Counted from the first letter of the stretch, positions 18,237 through 27,442 are shown. The stretch: DNA of 64,000 nucleotides from Pokkaliibacter sp. MBI-7 (GCF_029846635.1 NZ_JARVTG010000002.1:2025501-2089500); one strand, 5' to 3'. The notes: generated by a model not told the origin, from the sequence alone. Numbers and translations are program-made.

Positions 18237-18374
18237 ATTTACAGCAGAGGGACACGCGCAGTAAATCAGGTGTCGCATCCTGCCAGTTTGTCGATTCCGA
18301 CCTTTGCCCGTCCTGCAGCGGCCGGGCGCAGCAAAGAACTCGGCAATTCAGGACAAAACGCCTGATACCGCACG

Positions 18375-18917
18375 TCAGTCCAGACCGGGCGTGCTCGCCT
18401 GCCTAGATTCTTGGTAATCACGCCAGCACTTTTCAACATAGTCGGCGACCTGTTGTGGCTGGTTAATATCCAGCTGTGGCAGGGCAAGCTGGGCGTCGCA
18501 ACCACCGTCCCATACCAGCGCCTGCACGTACTCATCCTGACTATGCAGAAATGGCTTGCCGAGTGCGCATCGATGCAGCTCAATTTTTGGCCAGGGCGCA
18601 TGGCGAAAGCCTTCCACCAGCACCATATCCAGCACCGACATATCAAGCAGGGCCAGTTGCTGCTGCAACTCGGCTTCCTGCTTTTCAGCATTTTCATGAA
18701 ATACTACCGAACGCCAGGGGGTCACCAGTACCCCCTGCACCGCTCCGGCCTTACGCAGGCGATAGCTGTCTTTGCCCGGCTTATCCAGTTCAAGATCATG
18801 GTGGGAATGTTTGACCACGCCGATGCGGTAACCACGCTGGCAAAGAATACGCACCACCTGCTCCAGCAAAGTGGTTTTCCCTGTGCCACTGTAGGCGGCA
18901 AAAATCAGAGTGAACAT
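18375..18917 (-). CDS. mobB: Molybdopterin-guanine dinucleotide biosynthesis adaptor MobB
   Basis: A GTP-binding adaptor of 180 residues that helps MobA attach GMP to molybdopterin. The Walker A is AAYSGTGKTT (7-16). It is followed by RGYRIGVVKHSHHD and DKPGKDSYRLRKAGA, which are diagnostic for MobB, and by LVEGFRH. The frame could be extended 15 nt to a TTG at 18932, but the ATG at 18917 gives the usual MFTLIFAAYSG start. mobA is not in the window. It lies 225 nt upstream of moaA on the same strand. Confidence 0.95.
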   Translation of the reverse strand: MFTLIFAAYSGTGKTTLLEQVVRILCQRGYRIGVVKHSHHDLELDKPGKDSYRLRKAGAVQGVLVTPWRSVVFHENAEKQEAELQQQLALLDMSVLDMVLVEGFRHAPWPKIELHRCALGKPFLHSQDEYVQALVWDGGCDAQLALPQLDINQPQQVADYVEKCWRDYQESRQASTPGLD

Positions 18918-18971
18918 CGTCACAGTTTCCAAGGTTCTGCAGTGCTGCGAGCAGGCTGACAGGCGTTTGCC

Positions 18972-19547
18972 CTAACCTGCGAAAGAGGTGTCTATTTGCT
19001 GTCGCTGCAGCAAATTTTCAAGTAAATCAATACCTTCTTGCCAGTCACCCAGCCCGCTTTCACCATTGATATGACCTAATGCCCCAACCTCAACCAGACC
19101 GCTCCCCCAGGCCAGCGCCTGCTGGTGAGCAAACTCGGGGCTGCCGTACGGGTCATTCAGGCTGGTGACCACCAGCGAGGGAAACGGTAATACCGCTGCT
19201 GGCAGGGGCGTAAATCCCTTCGCGGAAGGAGGATAGGCAGGCATGGCCGGATCAGGTACCGCCACCAGCAGCGCAGCACGAATGCGATGTTTGCTCTGGC
19301 TGGCCCAGTGCGCCAGTGTGAGACATCCCAGACTGTGTGCGACAACAACAGTATCCTCACCCATGATGGCCAGGGTCTCATCCAGCCGCGCAACCCATTG
19401 GTTGCAATCCGGATGGAGCCAGTCATCCTGCTCGACACGCTGCCAGTAAGGAAATAATTGCTGCCAGCGACTTTGCCAGTGAGGCTCATCAGAGTTGCCA
19501 AAGCCCGGGTGAATCAAAACGGGGTGATGCACTGCGCTGTCCTCCAT
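18972..19547 (-). CDS. RBBP9/YdeN family alpha/beta hydrolase
   Basis: A small predicted serine hydrolase of 191 residues. The nucleophile motif is AHSLGC with Ser72. The likely acid is Asp132 (SLNDPYGS) and the likely base His159 (ALGHINGESG), which is the triad order of the RBBP9 family. It starts HPVLIHPGFGNSDEPHWQ, a typical first strand and oxyanion loop. The frame runs on upstream to 19640; the ATG at 19547 matches family length and has GGAG 12 nt before it. The natural substrate is unknown. It lies between mobB and the HD-GYP gene, all on the minus strand. Confidence 0.88.
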   Translation of the reverse strand: MEDSAVHHPVLIHPGFGNSDEPHWQSRWQQLFPYWQRVEQDDWLHPDCNQWVARLDETLAIMGEDTVVVAHSLGCLTLAHWASQSKHRIRAALLVAVPDPAMPAYPPSAKGFTPLPAAVLPFPSLVVTSLNDPYGSPEFAHQQALAWGSGLVEVGALGHINGESGLGDWQEGIDLLENLLQRQQIDTSFAG

Positions 19548-19651
19548 ATTGATCGCAATGCTCCAGAGGGTACGCGGGGATGCTATCAAAGTCACCGTCA
19601 GAACGTGTACAGGTTCAAAAGGCCATACTCTGACAGTCAATACAGCAGAAA

Positions 19652-21049
19652 CTAATCCGCCGCCGCTGTGCCGATGGGGCCGGGAATACGTGCCAGTGCG
19701 GCTTCTAACGCGGCATAACAGTTGGGATCAAGAGCCGTTCCGCGCATCTGCGCCATGATCGAAAGGGTTTTGGGTGTCGATGTCGGTTCATGGTAGGGAC
19801 GTGCCGAGGAGATCGCATCAAAGATATCCGCCGTGGTGATAATGCGGGTAAAGGGAGTAATTTCATCCGCCTTCAGGCCACGCGGGTAGCCTGTCCCGTC
19901 CAGCCGCTCATGATGAGCAGCAGCCACTTTGGCCAGTGCGGAAAAGGCTTTGATCCTCGAAAGAATCTGCTCGGAATAGGTAGCGTGCATCTTTACCGCT
20001 TCCCACTCCTGCGGATCCAGTTTGCCCGGTTTATCCAGAACCGTATTGCTGACGCCGAGCTTTCCGACATCATGAAGCAGTGCACCGCGTTTGAGCCAGC
20101 GCCGTACCGGCATGGAGTAGCCCATTTCCTCAGCGACCAGATCGGTATACAGACCGACACGCTCACTGTGACCGGCCGTGTAAGGACTTTTTGAGTCCAC
20201 CACCTGACCAAAGGCCGCCGCAATCTCATCCATGTAATCATCATCCAGCGGCAGCCAGTGTTGCGCCGGCTCCAGACTAACAACGAAGTCCTGCAGTTGC
20301 GGATGCGTCAGCACCTCCCAGAAGCCGGGCCTTACGGCAACCTGCTCAAGCGCCACCACCACCGCAGGATCAAACCACAGCCCAGTGCGCAAGCGCGCTT
20401 CACGCAGCGCCGCCTTTGGCCCAGAGACCAGAAAGAACACGTCAACCACCTGACATACCAGGGCGATGCGGGCATACAACGGTATCTCGTCGCCACTGAG
20501 CCCGGCAGGCTTACCTTTACCATTCCAGTGTTCATCCAGACTGTGAATACCCTCCGCCACTCCGTCACTGAAGCGTAGCTGACGGGCGATGGCAGCACCG
20601 CGCTCACAGCGGGTACGAATCAGTTCCTGGGAGTAGTCCTCACCGTTCTGAAAAATATCCAGCACGCGGCGGAAACGCTCTGCCAGCCCGGCTTCCAGTC
20701 CGGTGTGCTTAAGGACGAAATTGACCACCTGTGGCAGCCCGCCATTCACCCACTTGTACTCACGCTTGAAAGCCAGATCATCGGTCAGATACAGCTCACA
20801 GATACGGGCAGCATTACTGCTGCAGCCCAGGTCCTTGAGCAGCAGGGTGTAATACAGCTCCCACATCTGTTCATCACTGAGGCCGAGCTTTTCACCAATA
20901 TGCATACCGATCCAGCATACGCGCATACAGTGACCCGGAGGCTGACCTTCGGTCATATCCAGCGCGTGACTGAGCGCACTGATCAGTTCAGCCCGTGATA
21001 GCTCCGACACTTCGGGAAGATGGAGGTTATCCAGTACAAATCGATTCAC
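19652..21049 (-). CDS. HD-GYP domain protein (c-di-GMP phosphodiesterase or HD hydrolase)
   Basis: A cytoplasmic protein of 465 residues. The N-terminal half looks like a degenerate HD domain (GHCMRVCWIGMHIGEKLG near 39-56, LLLKDLG near 90) and a middle region retains DEHWNGKGKP, itself a GYP-like loop. The C-terminal HD-GYP domain is intact: HSERVGLY, LLHDVGKLG (HD at 326-327), HATYSEQIL, HHERLDGTGYP (379-389) and TTADIFDAISSARPY. Such proteins hydrolyse c-di-GMP to pGpG or GMP; activity is not proven here. The double-HD layout suggests an internal duplication. Confidence 0.92.
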   Translation of the reverse strand: MNRFVLDNLHLPEVSELSRAELISALSHALDMTEGQPPGHCMRVCWIGMHIGEKLGLSDEQMWELYYTLLLKDLGCSSNAARICELYLTDDLAFKREYKWVNGGLPQVVNFVLKHTGLEAGLAERFRRVLDIFQNGEDYSQELIRTRCERGAAIARQLRFSDGVAEGIHSLDEHWNGKGKPAGLSGDEIPLYARIALVCQVVDVFFLVSGPKAALREARLRTGLWFDPAVVVALEQVAVRPGFWEVLTHPQLQDFVVSLEPAQHWLPLDDDYMDEIAAAFGQVVDSKSPYTAGHSERVGLYTDLVAEEMGYSMPVRRWLKRGALLHDVGKLGVSNTVLDKPGKLDPQEWEAVKMHATYSEQILSRIKAFSALAKVAAAHHERLDGTGYPRGLKADEITPFTRIITTADIFDAISSARPYHEPTSTPKTLSIMAQMRGTALDPNCYAALEAALARIPGPIGTAAAD

Positions 21050-21262
21050 AGACAGCTACCAGCCAACAACAGTAAAAGTGCAATCTCACACTAACCGGGC
21101 AGCACCAATCCGTGGCGACATGACGACAAACTCGGAAAACAGTGAAGGCAACGCCGCAGCGTCACAATAGCAAGGGCCACTGATGGCCGGATAATGGTGA
21201 AAGCAGACGGCAGACGGTGGCTTCTTGCCACACAGCGAGCAGCAGCCCTGCAGCTCAGTGGT

Positions 21263-21682
21263 TCAGAACAGCGGCGTCCGCCGCATGGATTTAACATCAC
21301 TGCGCTGACGCTTATGCTCCATCCGCTTCTGTCGGGAAGAATAGCTGGGCTTGGTAGCAACGCGAGGACGCTGTGGCGCCAGTGCATGTCCCACGACATC
21401 ACGCAAGCGCTCAACCGCTGCCTGCTTGTTTTGCAGCTGGCTGCGATAGGCCTGTGCCTTGATGATGAAGACACCATCCTTACTGAGGCGATCATCGCGA
21501 ACACACAGCAATCGCTGCTTGCACTCCTCCGGTAACGAAGACGCCCGGATATCAAAGCGCATCTGTACTGCGCTGGAAACTTTGTTGACGTTCTGGCCAC
21601 CCGCGCCTTGTGAGCGTATCGCCTGAAAGTCCAGTTCGTCTTCGGCAATGCTGAGGTAGGGAGTGAGCAATATACGATCCAA
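21263..21682 (-). CDS. arfB: Alternative ribosome-rescue factor ArfB (peptidyl-tRNA hydrolase)
   Basis: Releases nascent chains from stalled ribosomes lacking a stop codon. It has 139 residues with the catalytic GGQ at 28-30 in AIRSQGAGGQNVNKVSS and the segment RFDIRASSLPEECKQRLL shared with E. coli ArfB (YaeJ). It ends in the required basic tail that enters the mRNA channel (SSRQKRMEHKRQRSDVKSM). The start is TTG, supported by GGAG 6 nt upstream and by the lack of an upstream ATG. Confidence 0.95.
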   Translation of the reverse strand: MDRILLTPYLSIAEDELDFQAIRSQGAGGQNVNKVSSAVQMRFDIRASSLPEECKQRLLCVRDDRLSKDGVFIIKAQAYRSQLQNKQAAVERLRDVVGHALAPQRPRVATKPSYSSRQKRMEHKRQRSDVKSMRRTPLF

Positions 21683-21797
21683 CCCGTTCTCCTGATCTCC
21701 GACGCCTCAGCGTCGGCTTGGCAAAGTGTAGAAAGTAGACATGGTGTGAACAGAACATCGCGGATAACCTGGCGCGCTCTGCTACGCAGGACAGCCT

Positions 21798-22136
21798 TTA
21801 TACCGTCGCGTTTTCCTGAACCAGAACCCAGGGTTTGACGACCACTGCCCACAATGAGGCATTATGCTCATGCCAGTGTAAGGCTTGCGGTACCGTAGTC
21901 TTACCGACCAGCCCCTGACGCAGCCAGCCCTGAATCTGTTCAGCACGGTCTTCAGCAAAAGCCAGCGCCACTGCCACCAGATCGAGCTCTGCAGCAACCG
22001 ACACCAGATCACCACTGGCAAAAAAGCGTTCAACTTCCTTCCAGCTGATCTGTGCCGTCTCCAGATTGATCTTGTGCTGCAACAGGGTGCGATCAGCCTC
22101 CCCGGCGAACGGCAAGCCGTCTTGTGACTCATTCAT
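21798..22136 (-). CDS. DUF2288 family protein
   Basis: A 112-residue protein matching the small DUF2288 family: LLQHKINLETAQISWKEVERFFASGDLVSVAAELDLVAVALAFAEDR, then VPQALHWHEHNASLWAVVVKPWVLVQ. The family has no assigned function and no signal peptide is seen. The frame is open to 22196 but that part overlaps the 3' end of the upstream lipoprotein gene; the ATG at 22136 avoids the overlap and fits family length. Confidence 0.85.
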   Translation of the reverse strand: MNESQDGLPFAGEADRTLLQHKINLETAQISWKEVERFFASGDLVSVAAELDLVAVALAFAEDRAEQIQGWLRQGLVGKTTVPQALHWHEHNASLWAVVVKPWVLVQENATV

Positions 22137-22167
22137 TGCTTTCGTATCGCTCTTGTTGAGCCAAGGC

Positions 22168-22824
22168 TCATTTGACCTGATATTGCTGCAACGCATAGGT
22201 TTCTATGCCCTGCAGACGCTGAATCTCGACCTTCACCAGACCAACACCCTTGGCATAGAACTCTATCCGCTTCTCATTGATACCCGTCTTGAAGGTATAC
22301 ATATCGCAGTCAAAAACCCCAGCAGGGACTTTTAACGGCAACTTGCAGTGCTGATAGTTAATCCAGCCGCCTTCATTCTGGTAATCGCGCTGCTGTCCGT
22401 CGGGTGCAACGAGGTTCTGTTCGGTACGTGGCTTCGCTTCGGTCAGTGCAGGCGCCTGATAAAAGTCCACGGCTTCATCCAGTGAACCATCCGCATTGCC
22501 ACGCACCCAGTGCCCTGCGCCCAGCACATCATAGTAGTACCAGGGCTGACCATTGAGCATCTGGATCTTCTCTACCTTTGAGCTGACCAGCCTGGCCGGG
22601 TCACCATTGACCACATAGCTCCAGCTGTTACCCACTTTAAGTGGCACCACGGCATCCACCGCGTGGTTGATGAAATCATCCTGATTGATACGTGGCTGTA
22701 CATTGCCATCAGTGCTCTGCGGTACGGCCTCACCCGATGAGGAAGAGCCCAGCAAAGATTGCGGTTTGAGATCACAGCCACTGACTCCCAGAGCCAGCGC
22801 CAGACAAACTAACTTCTTGATCAT
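22168..22824 (-). CDS. Putative lipoprotein of unknown function
   Basis: 218 residues with a classic lipoprotein signal, MIKKLVCLALALGVSGC with the modified Cys at 17. After a Ser/Gly-rich linker the mature part contains VVPLKVGNSWSYVVNGD near residue 58, resembling extracellular proteins whose first strand carries the GN.W.Y motif. Two Cys (YQHCKLP and GVFDCDMYTF) could form a disulfide. I do not recognise the family. It is divergent from ushA and 31 nt upstream of the DUF2288 gene. Confidence 0.8.
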   Translation of the reverse strand: MIKKLVCLALALGVSGCDLKPQSLLGSSSSGEAVPQSTDGNVQPRINQDDFINHAVDAVVPLKVGNSWSYVVNGDPARLVSSKVEKIQMLNGQPWYYYDVLGAGHWVRGNADGSLDEAVDFYQAPALTEAKPRTEQNLVAPDGQQRDYQNEGGWINYQHCKLPLKVPAGVFDCDMYTFKTGINEKRIEFYAKGVGLVKVEIQRLQGIETYALQQYQVK

Positions 22825-23162
22825 GATAGCTTCACTGCCGAAAGTCTTTGTCGGCGCCTGCCAGAGCGAGCGGGAGTCAACCTCAGCTCAGGCCTTACCC
22901 GGTGATGGATCGTCCAGCACAGTTTGACGAAGAAGAGCCCTGCTCTTCCGATTCAACGGCGCCCAATGTGGGGCGAAATCTTAACAGCTTCGCTCAGGAT
23001 TAAAATCTTTTCTGCTCTTCCATAAAGCCCATTAAGCGACATGGCTACGCGGTCTTTACAAGGAAAAACCATCCTCCCGGTTGATAACCTGCACAAATAT
23101 TGCAATCTTTATCAACTATTTCACCATCACTACGAATTCCCCCGCATACACAAGGAACGCCC
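22825..23162. other. Divergent promoter region between a lipoprotein gene and ushA
   Basis: 338 bases with no credible gene. The part next to ushA (about 22980-23150) is AT-richer and should hold its promoter; AAGGA sits 8 nt before the ushA ATG. The inverted repeat gcccaat-gtggggc (near 22960) is short. No operator is recognised. Confidence 0.4.
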
Positions 23163-24824
23163 ATGCCGATTCGTCGCCTTTCTTTTGCCGCTCTGGCGGT
23201 CAGCACCGTGCTGGCCCTCAGTGCCTGCTCCAGTGTCCAGTACCATCCTGCCTACACCGCTGGCAAGACCTACCACCTGACCATCCTACATACCAACGAT
23301 CACCATGGCCACTTCTGGCGCAATGACCATGAAGAATACGGTATGGCAGCACGGAAAACACTGATCGACCAGATTCGTCAGGAAGTAGCGGCTGAAGGTG
23401 GCAGCGTGCTGCTACTGTCGGGTGGCGACATCAATACCGGCGTCCCCGAGTCTGACCTGCAGGACGCCGAGCCAGACTTCAAAGGCATGAAAATGCTGGG
23501 TTATGACGCCATGGCCATTGGCAACCACGAGTTTGACAACCCGCTGAACGTCCTGCGCCAGCAGCAAAACTGGGCAGGCTTCCCGCTGCTGTCCGCCAAT
23601 ATTTATGACCATGCCAGCGGTAAACGCCTGTTTGATCCCTATCACATCTTCGATGTACAGGGCATCAAGATTGCGGTCATGGGACTGACCACGGAAGACA
23701 CAGCCAAGATCGGCAACCCGGAATATCTTAACGGCATCGACTTCCGCAACCCCATCGCAGAGGCAGCCAAACTGGTGCCTTCCCTGCACAAGCAGGCCGA
23801 TATCGTCATTGCTGCAACCCATATGGGCCACTACGACAATGCCCAGCACGGCATCAATGCACCGGGTGATGTCAGTCTGGCGCGACAAGTGCCCGGTATT
23901 GATCTGGTGGTTGGTGGACATTCGCAGGATCCGGTGTGCATGCAGGCAGAGAATGTCTCCAATGCAGCCTTCCAGCCGGGCGATCCCTGCGTTCCTGACA
24001 CGCAGAACGGCACCATCATTGTGCAAGCCCATGAATGGGGAAAATATGTCGGTCGTGCTGACTTCACCTTCAAGGATGGCAAACTGACGCTGGACCGCTA
24101 TCAGCTCATCCCTATCAACATGACGAAAAAGGTCAAGGTTGATGGCGAAAGCAAGCGCGTACTGGTGGGCGAACGTATTCAGGAAGATCCGGCCATGCTG
24201 GCGTTCCTGACGCCCTATCAGGAAAAAGGACAGAAGGAGCTGAGTGCCGTCGTCGCCAGCAGCAATGGCACCCTGGATGGTGATCGCAAAGATGTGCGCT
24301 TCCATCCCACCAACCTTGGCGAACTGATTGCGGTGGCACAGATGAATGCCGCCAACGCCGATCTCGGTATCGTCAACTCCGGCGGGGTACGCGACAGTAT
24401 CGAAGCAGGGCAGATCACCTACAAGGATGTGCTCAAGGTACAACCCTTTGCCAACGCCGTGTGCTTTGTGGAAATGACAGGCAAGGAGCTGAAAGGCTAC
24501 CTGGCAACCATCGCTGCCATGCCGGTGGATTCAGGGGCCTTTGCCCAGTTTGGTGGTGTCAGCTTCAAATACGCCAATGGTGCCGTCAGTGATGTCGTGG
24601 TGTACGGCAAAGGGCGTCGTGAGGTGCAGGATAATGAGATGTACCGATTGTCCATCAACAGCTTCTCCGCCTCCGGTGGCGATAAGTACCCTGTGCTTGA
24701 TCAGCGGGCCGACTTCGTCAACACCGGCATTGTCGACGCGGCTGCGTTAAAGGACTTCCTGCATGCCCGCGGCACTATTGATACCACCGAATTCGAGCCG
24801 GGAGACAAGGTCGTTCGGCAGTAA
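23163..24824 (+). CDS. ushA: UshA/NutA family 5'-nucleotidase / UDP-sugar hydrolase (lipoprotein)
   Basis: Dephosphorylates extracellular nucleotides and splits UDP-sugars so that nucleoside, phosphate and sugar can be taken up. It has 553 residues, against 550 in E. coli UshA, and is alignable throughout. Metal-site motifs are LHTNDHHGHFWR (D46, H48), LLSGGDINTGVPESDLQDAEPDF, GNHEFDNPL, ATHMGHYDN and GGHSQDPVCM; the substrate domain has GGVRDSIEAG and FSASGGDKYP. Unlike E. coli UshA it carries a lipobox (LSAC, Cys22), as in Vibrio NutA, so it is probably membrane-anchored. The ATG at 23163 is chosen over upstream in-frame codons because it gives the signal peptide and follows AAGGA. Confidence 0.96.
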   Translation: MPIRRLSFAALAVSTVLALSACSSVQYHPAYTAGKTYHLTILHTNDHHGHFWRNDHEEYGMAARKTLIDQIRQEVAAEGGSVLLLSGGDINTGVPESDLQDAEPDFKGMKMLGYDAMAIGNHEFDNPLNVLRQQQNWAGFPLLSANIYDHASGKRLFDPYHIFDVQGIKIAVMGLTTEDTAKIGNPEYLNGIDFRNPIAEAAKLVPSLHKQADIVIAATHMGHYDNAQHGINAPGDVSLARQVPGIDLVVGGHSQDPVCMQAENVSNAAFQPGDPCVPDTQNGTIIVQAHEWGKYVGRADFTFKDGKLTLDRYQLIPINMTKKVKVDGESKRVLVGERIQEDPAMLAFLTPYQEKGQKELSAVVASSNGTLDGDRKDVRFHPTNLGELIAVAQMNAANADLGIVNSGGVRDSIEAGQITYKDVLKVQPFANAVCFVEMTGKELKGYLATIAAMPVDSGAFAQFGGVSFKYANGAVSDVVVYGKGRREVQDNEMYRLSINSFSASGGDKYPVLDQRADFVNTGIVDAAALKDFLHARGTIDTTEFEPGDKVVRQ

Positions 24825-24874
24825 GTAGTTCGATGGTAAGTACCGCGCAGAACCTATTTACACGCTAAGCGGGT

Positions 24875-24903
24875 TGCCTGCCTTTTCGAGCAAGAGGCAG
24901 GCA
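24875..24903 (+). terminator. Hairpin after ushA
   Basis: Perfect 9-bp stem tgcctgcct / aggcaggca with an 11-nt loop, 50 nt after the stop. There is no strong T-run, so termination strength is uncertain. Confidence 0.5.
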
Positions 24904-25291
24904 CTTCCCGATTTGAATCTGCCCGCCATTAGCCTCCCCGCTCTGATTCTCCCCTCCTGAGTTATGACCCCGTCAGCACCAGCAAGCCAAAGGGAACCAG
25001 ACCATTTCTAGCGCTGACTAAAGATCAGGCGGAGAGATAGGAATCTATCGCCAGCCGCAGACATTTCAGGGGCTTTTCTGGATAAAAGCGCAGTTTGCAG
25101 CAATACTGCTGCACCGACGCGATGGTCATACCCATCAACTGGGGCCAGTGACTGGCGCCTATGAACAGTTGCTGACTCCTATGGATAGCCACTTAGCTGA
25201 GAAGACAGCTGCCAGTTCTGCCAGTGTCCGGCTGTATCACACAGCCATACCGCACAGCCAGCAGCCATCGCCCTATCAGAGGACACACCAG
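24904..25291. other. Intergenic region upstream of the SH3 lipoprotein pair
   Basis: About 390 bases without a supported gene. The frame of the next lipoprotein stays open back to 25148, but that extension would put 48 residues before the signal peptide and has no ribosome site. Nothing else is recognised here. Confidence 0.35.
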
Positions 25292-26194
25292 ATGCAGAAG
25301 TGCTGGAAGAAAAGCACAGTCGTACTCATCGCCCTATTACTCGCAGGCTGTGCAGCAAAAAAAAGCACCACAATCCCACAACCACAACAACCACAGGAAG
25401 TCGAGAGTGCCAAGCCGCCACAGGCCGTTCGCTCCCATTTTCCCGATGTGCCAGAGGCACAGCCTGAGTTCCCTCCCTTCACCCTGGGTACCGACTATGG
25501 CAAAGCCGCAGAACTGACCGTCAGCCATTTCAATACGCTCTTTCAGGAGAAGGAGTTCGCCGACCTACTCAAGGGAGCAAGCTCAGGCGATCAGCTGGCA
25601 CTGGCTCAGGTCACGCTGCGTGTAGTGCAGCAGCGTCAGCCCGCAGTGTGGATCAACAAGCGCAAAGACATCCGAGTCGCCGTAGAGCATCTGCTCGACA
25701 GTCAATATGACAGCAGTGCCACACTCCGCCATGTTGAGGGCGTCACCCCGCCGACGGAGCTGACGCTGCTGAACGTACCGTTCTGGGCCAACTCTGGTGA
25801 TGGGGCCAATATTCGTAGTGCCCCCACGACGGATGCACGAGTGATTACCATTCTGCGTCTGGGAGCGACGTTCGATGCCTTGGGAGAAACCCCTGAACAC
25901 TGGCTGGCCATTGGCCGGGATGGTGTCCTGGTGGGTTATATTTCGGCTGATCTGGCGGGCTTGGTGTCTTACCCGCTGTCTACAGCGGAAACAGATCTGG
26001 ATGCCCTGACGGGCACGCTGGAGAAAGACGATACCCAGGAGTTTCACTTCAAGGATGAGCAGGTGCAACAAACGACCGTCAAAATGAGCATGGGCTGCCA
26101 GACGTTAGAGTTTGGCATCAGCACTCCGCTGGCAAAGAAAATCAAGCATATGCGCGTCTGTCAGACTGCCAGTGGCGCATGGCAACAACGCTAG
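25292..26194 (+). CDS. SH3-domain lipoprotein, first of a tandem pair
   Basis: 300 residues. Signal peptide MQKCWKKSTVVLIALLLAGC with lipidated Cys20, then a Pro/Gln-rich linker. A conserved N-terminal region (GTDYGKAAELTVSHFNTLFQ) follows. A bacterial SH3 domain lies at about 195-250 (DGANIRSAPTTDARV, WLAIGRDGVLVGYISADL). The C-terminal segment has two Cys (GCQTLEF and VCQTASGAWQQR), resembling the end of 17-kDa surface antigens. The ATG is preceded by GAGGA. It is clearly paralogous to the next gene, sharing the same domain order. A role in envelope or peptidoglycan binding is inference; the exact function is unknown. Confidence 0.8.
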   Translation: MQKCWKKSTVVLIALLLAGCAAKKSTTIPQPQQPQEVESAKPPQAVRSHFPDVPEAQPEFPPFTLGTDYGKAAELTVSHFNTLFQEKEFADLLKGASSGDQLALAQVTLRVVQQRQPAVWINKRKDIRVAVEHLLDSQYDSSATLRHVEGVTPPTELTLLNVPFWANSGDGANIRSAPTTDARVITILRLGATFDALGETPEHWLAIGRDGVLVGYISADLAGLVSYPLSTAETDLDALTGTLEKDDTQEFHFKDEQVQQTTVKMSMGCQTLEFGISTPLAKKIKHMRVCQTASGAWQQR

Positions 26195-26469
26195 AGTCAT
26201 CTCTGGTAAACGTCGCAGCTTCCGTGGACAGATTATTACCGCCAGAAAGGCATCGAGCCGGACAGGTAACGTGATAAACGCGCACGAACACACAAGGTAA
26301 AGAAAAATATATCTCCATCACAGCCAACAAACTTATTTAACATTATGTATCTGATGGTATACTTTCGCCCCGGTTATGTTACTCAATCCGTCAGGGAAGA
26401 CGGTTCCTCCTCGCCTTTGCATGGAAGCGCGACTCTTCTCTGACATTTACCAATGCAGAGGAGTATTGC

Positions 26470-27303
26470 ATGCAAGCCCGCTATCTTGTTGCCGCTTTAA
26501 CCACCTCCATCCTGCTGGCCGGTTGTGCCGGACAACAGCAGAAGAACAATAAGGCTGCCGCCGCGTCGGAAGACAATGGACCCAAGTTCGTCGTCGGCGC
26601 CCAGTATGATCAGGTGACCAATCAAACCCTGGATGCCCTGACTACCAACTACAGCACCGGCTCGATCGCCTCGTCACTGGGTGACATCAATGATCAGGAT
26701 CGTCAGGCGCTGGCGCTGGCCACACAGAAAGTCCTGCTGCAAGGCAAGACCACTTCATGGAAAACCCGTCGCAACAAAACCTCGGTTTCTATCGCGCCTC
26801 AATCAGCCGAAGCCAATCTGGTACCCGCGACGCTGCGCTTCCTGCCTGAAGTAACCCCCGTCGATTCATTAACCCTGCTGAACATCCCGTACTGGGTGAA
26901 ATCCACCAGTGGCGTCAATATCCGTACCGCACCAAGCACTGATGCATCTGTCGCCGCCACCCTGCTGCTGGGCACTACGTTCACCGCGCTGGGTAAAACT
27001 GACACCGACTGGATTGCCGTTGGCCGCAACGGTGTACTGGTAGGCTATATGTATGCCCCGCTGGTCGCACCGACTCCCTATCCGCAGTCAGCCAGCGCGA
27101 CCGATCTGGATACCTTCTCCGGTACTCTGGCCAGCAAAGATGTAACCTTCTTCAACTTTTCCGCCGACGTCGTGCGCGAAAAGAGCATCGGTGTCCGCAC
27201 TCAGTGCCAGACACTGGCACTGGATATCCGCTCCAAGTCAGTCAAGACCACTGAGCAGTCTCGTCTGTGCCAGGACTTCAACGGTACCTGGGCTAACCGT
27301 TAA
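26470..27303 (+). CDS. SH3-domain lipoprotein, second of a tandem pair
   Basis: 277 residues with signal peptide and lipobox LLAGC (Cys19). The layout is the same as in its upstream neighbour: VGAQYDQVTNQTLDAL near the N terminus, LTLLNIPYWV, an SH3 domain with SGVNIRTAPSTDASV and WIAVGRNGVLVGYMYAPL, and a terminal RLCQDFNGTWANR with Cys paired to TQCQTLAL. GAGGAG lies just before the ATG. It has its own 275-bp upstream region and a terminator behind it, so it may be transcribed separately. Function unknown. Confidence 0.82.
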   Translation: MQARYLVAALTTSILLAGCAGQQQKNNKAAAASEDNGPKFVVGAQYDQVTNQTLDALTTNYSTGSIASSLGDINDQDRQALALATQKVLLQGKTTSWKTRRNKTSVSIAPQSAEANLVPATLRFLPEVTPVDSLTLLNIPYWVKSTSGVNIRTAPSTDASVAATLLLGTTFTALGKTDTDWIAVGRNGVLVGYMYAPLVAPTPYPQSASATDLDTFSGTLASKDVTFFNFSADVVREKSIGVRTQCQTLALDIRSKSVKTTEQSRLCQDFNGTWANR

Positions 27304-27320
27304 TCGGTAGCAGGAAACAA

Positions 27321-27347
27321 CAAGGGGAGCCACATTGGCTCCCCTTG
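27321..27347. terminator. Terminator between the SH3 lipoprotein and carbonic anhydrase genes
   Basis: Perfect 11-bp stem caaggggagcc / ggctccccttg with a 5-nt loop, between two convergent genes. The T-run is weak. A 14-bp direct repeat (gctattcacagca twice) directly follows it. Confidence 0.7.
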
Positions 27348-27442
27348 CTATTCACAGCAGCTATTCACAGCAGCTAGTCACTGCTTTTTGATCCCACTCA
27401 ACGACTCAGAGAGCCCGTCGGAATGAAAGCGTTACATCCCGC

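Noticed and set aside
18150..18278. Upstream extension of moaA by 43 codons
   Set aside because: The extra residues resemble no MoaA, and the ATG at 18149 has a better ribosome site.
23412..24443. 343-codon ORF antisense to ushA
   Set aside because: Opposite a gene that matches UshA along its full length; no recognisable protein.
27347..27375. 14-bp direct repeat (gctattcacagca twice) as an attachment site
   Set aside because: The copies are adjacent with no element between them or integrase nearby; a simple local duplication is more likely.
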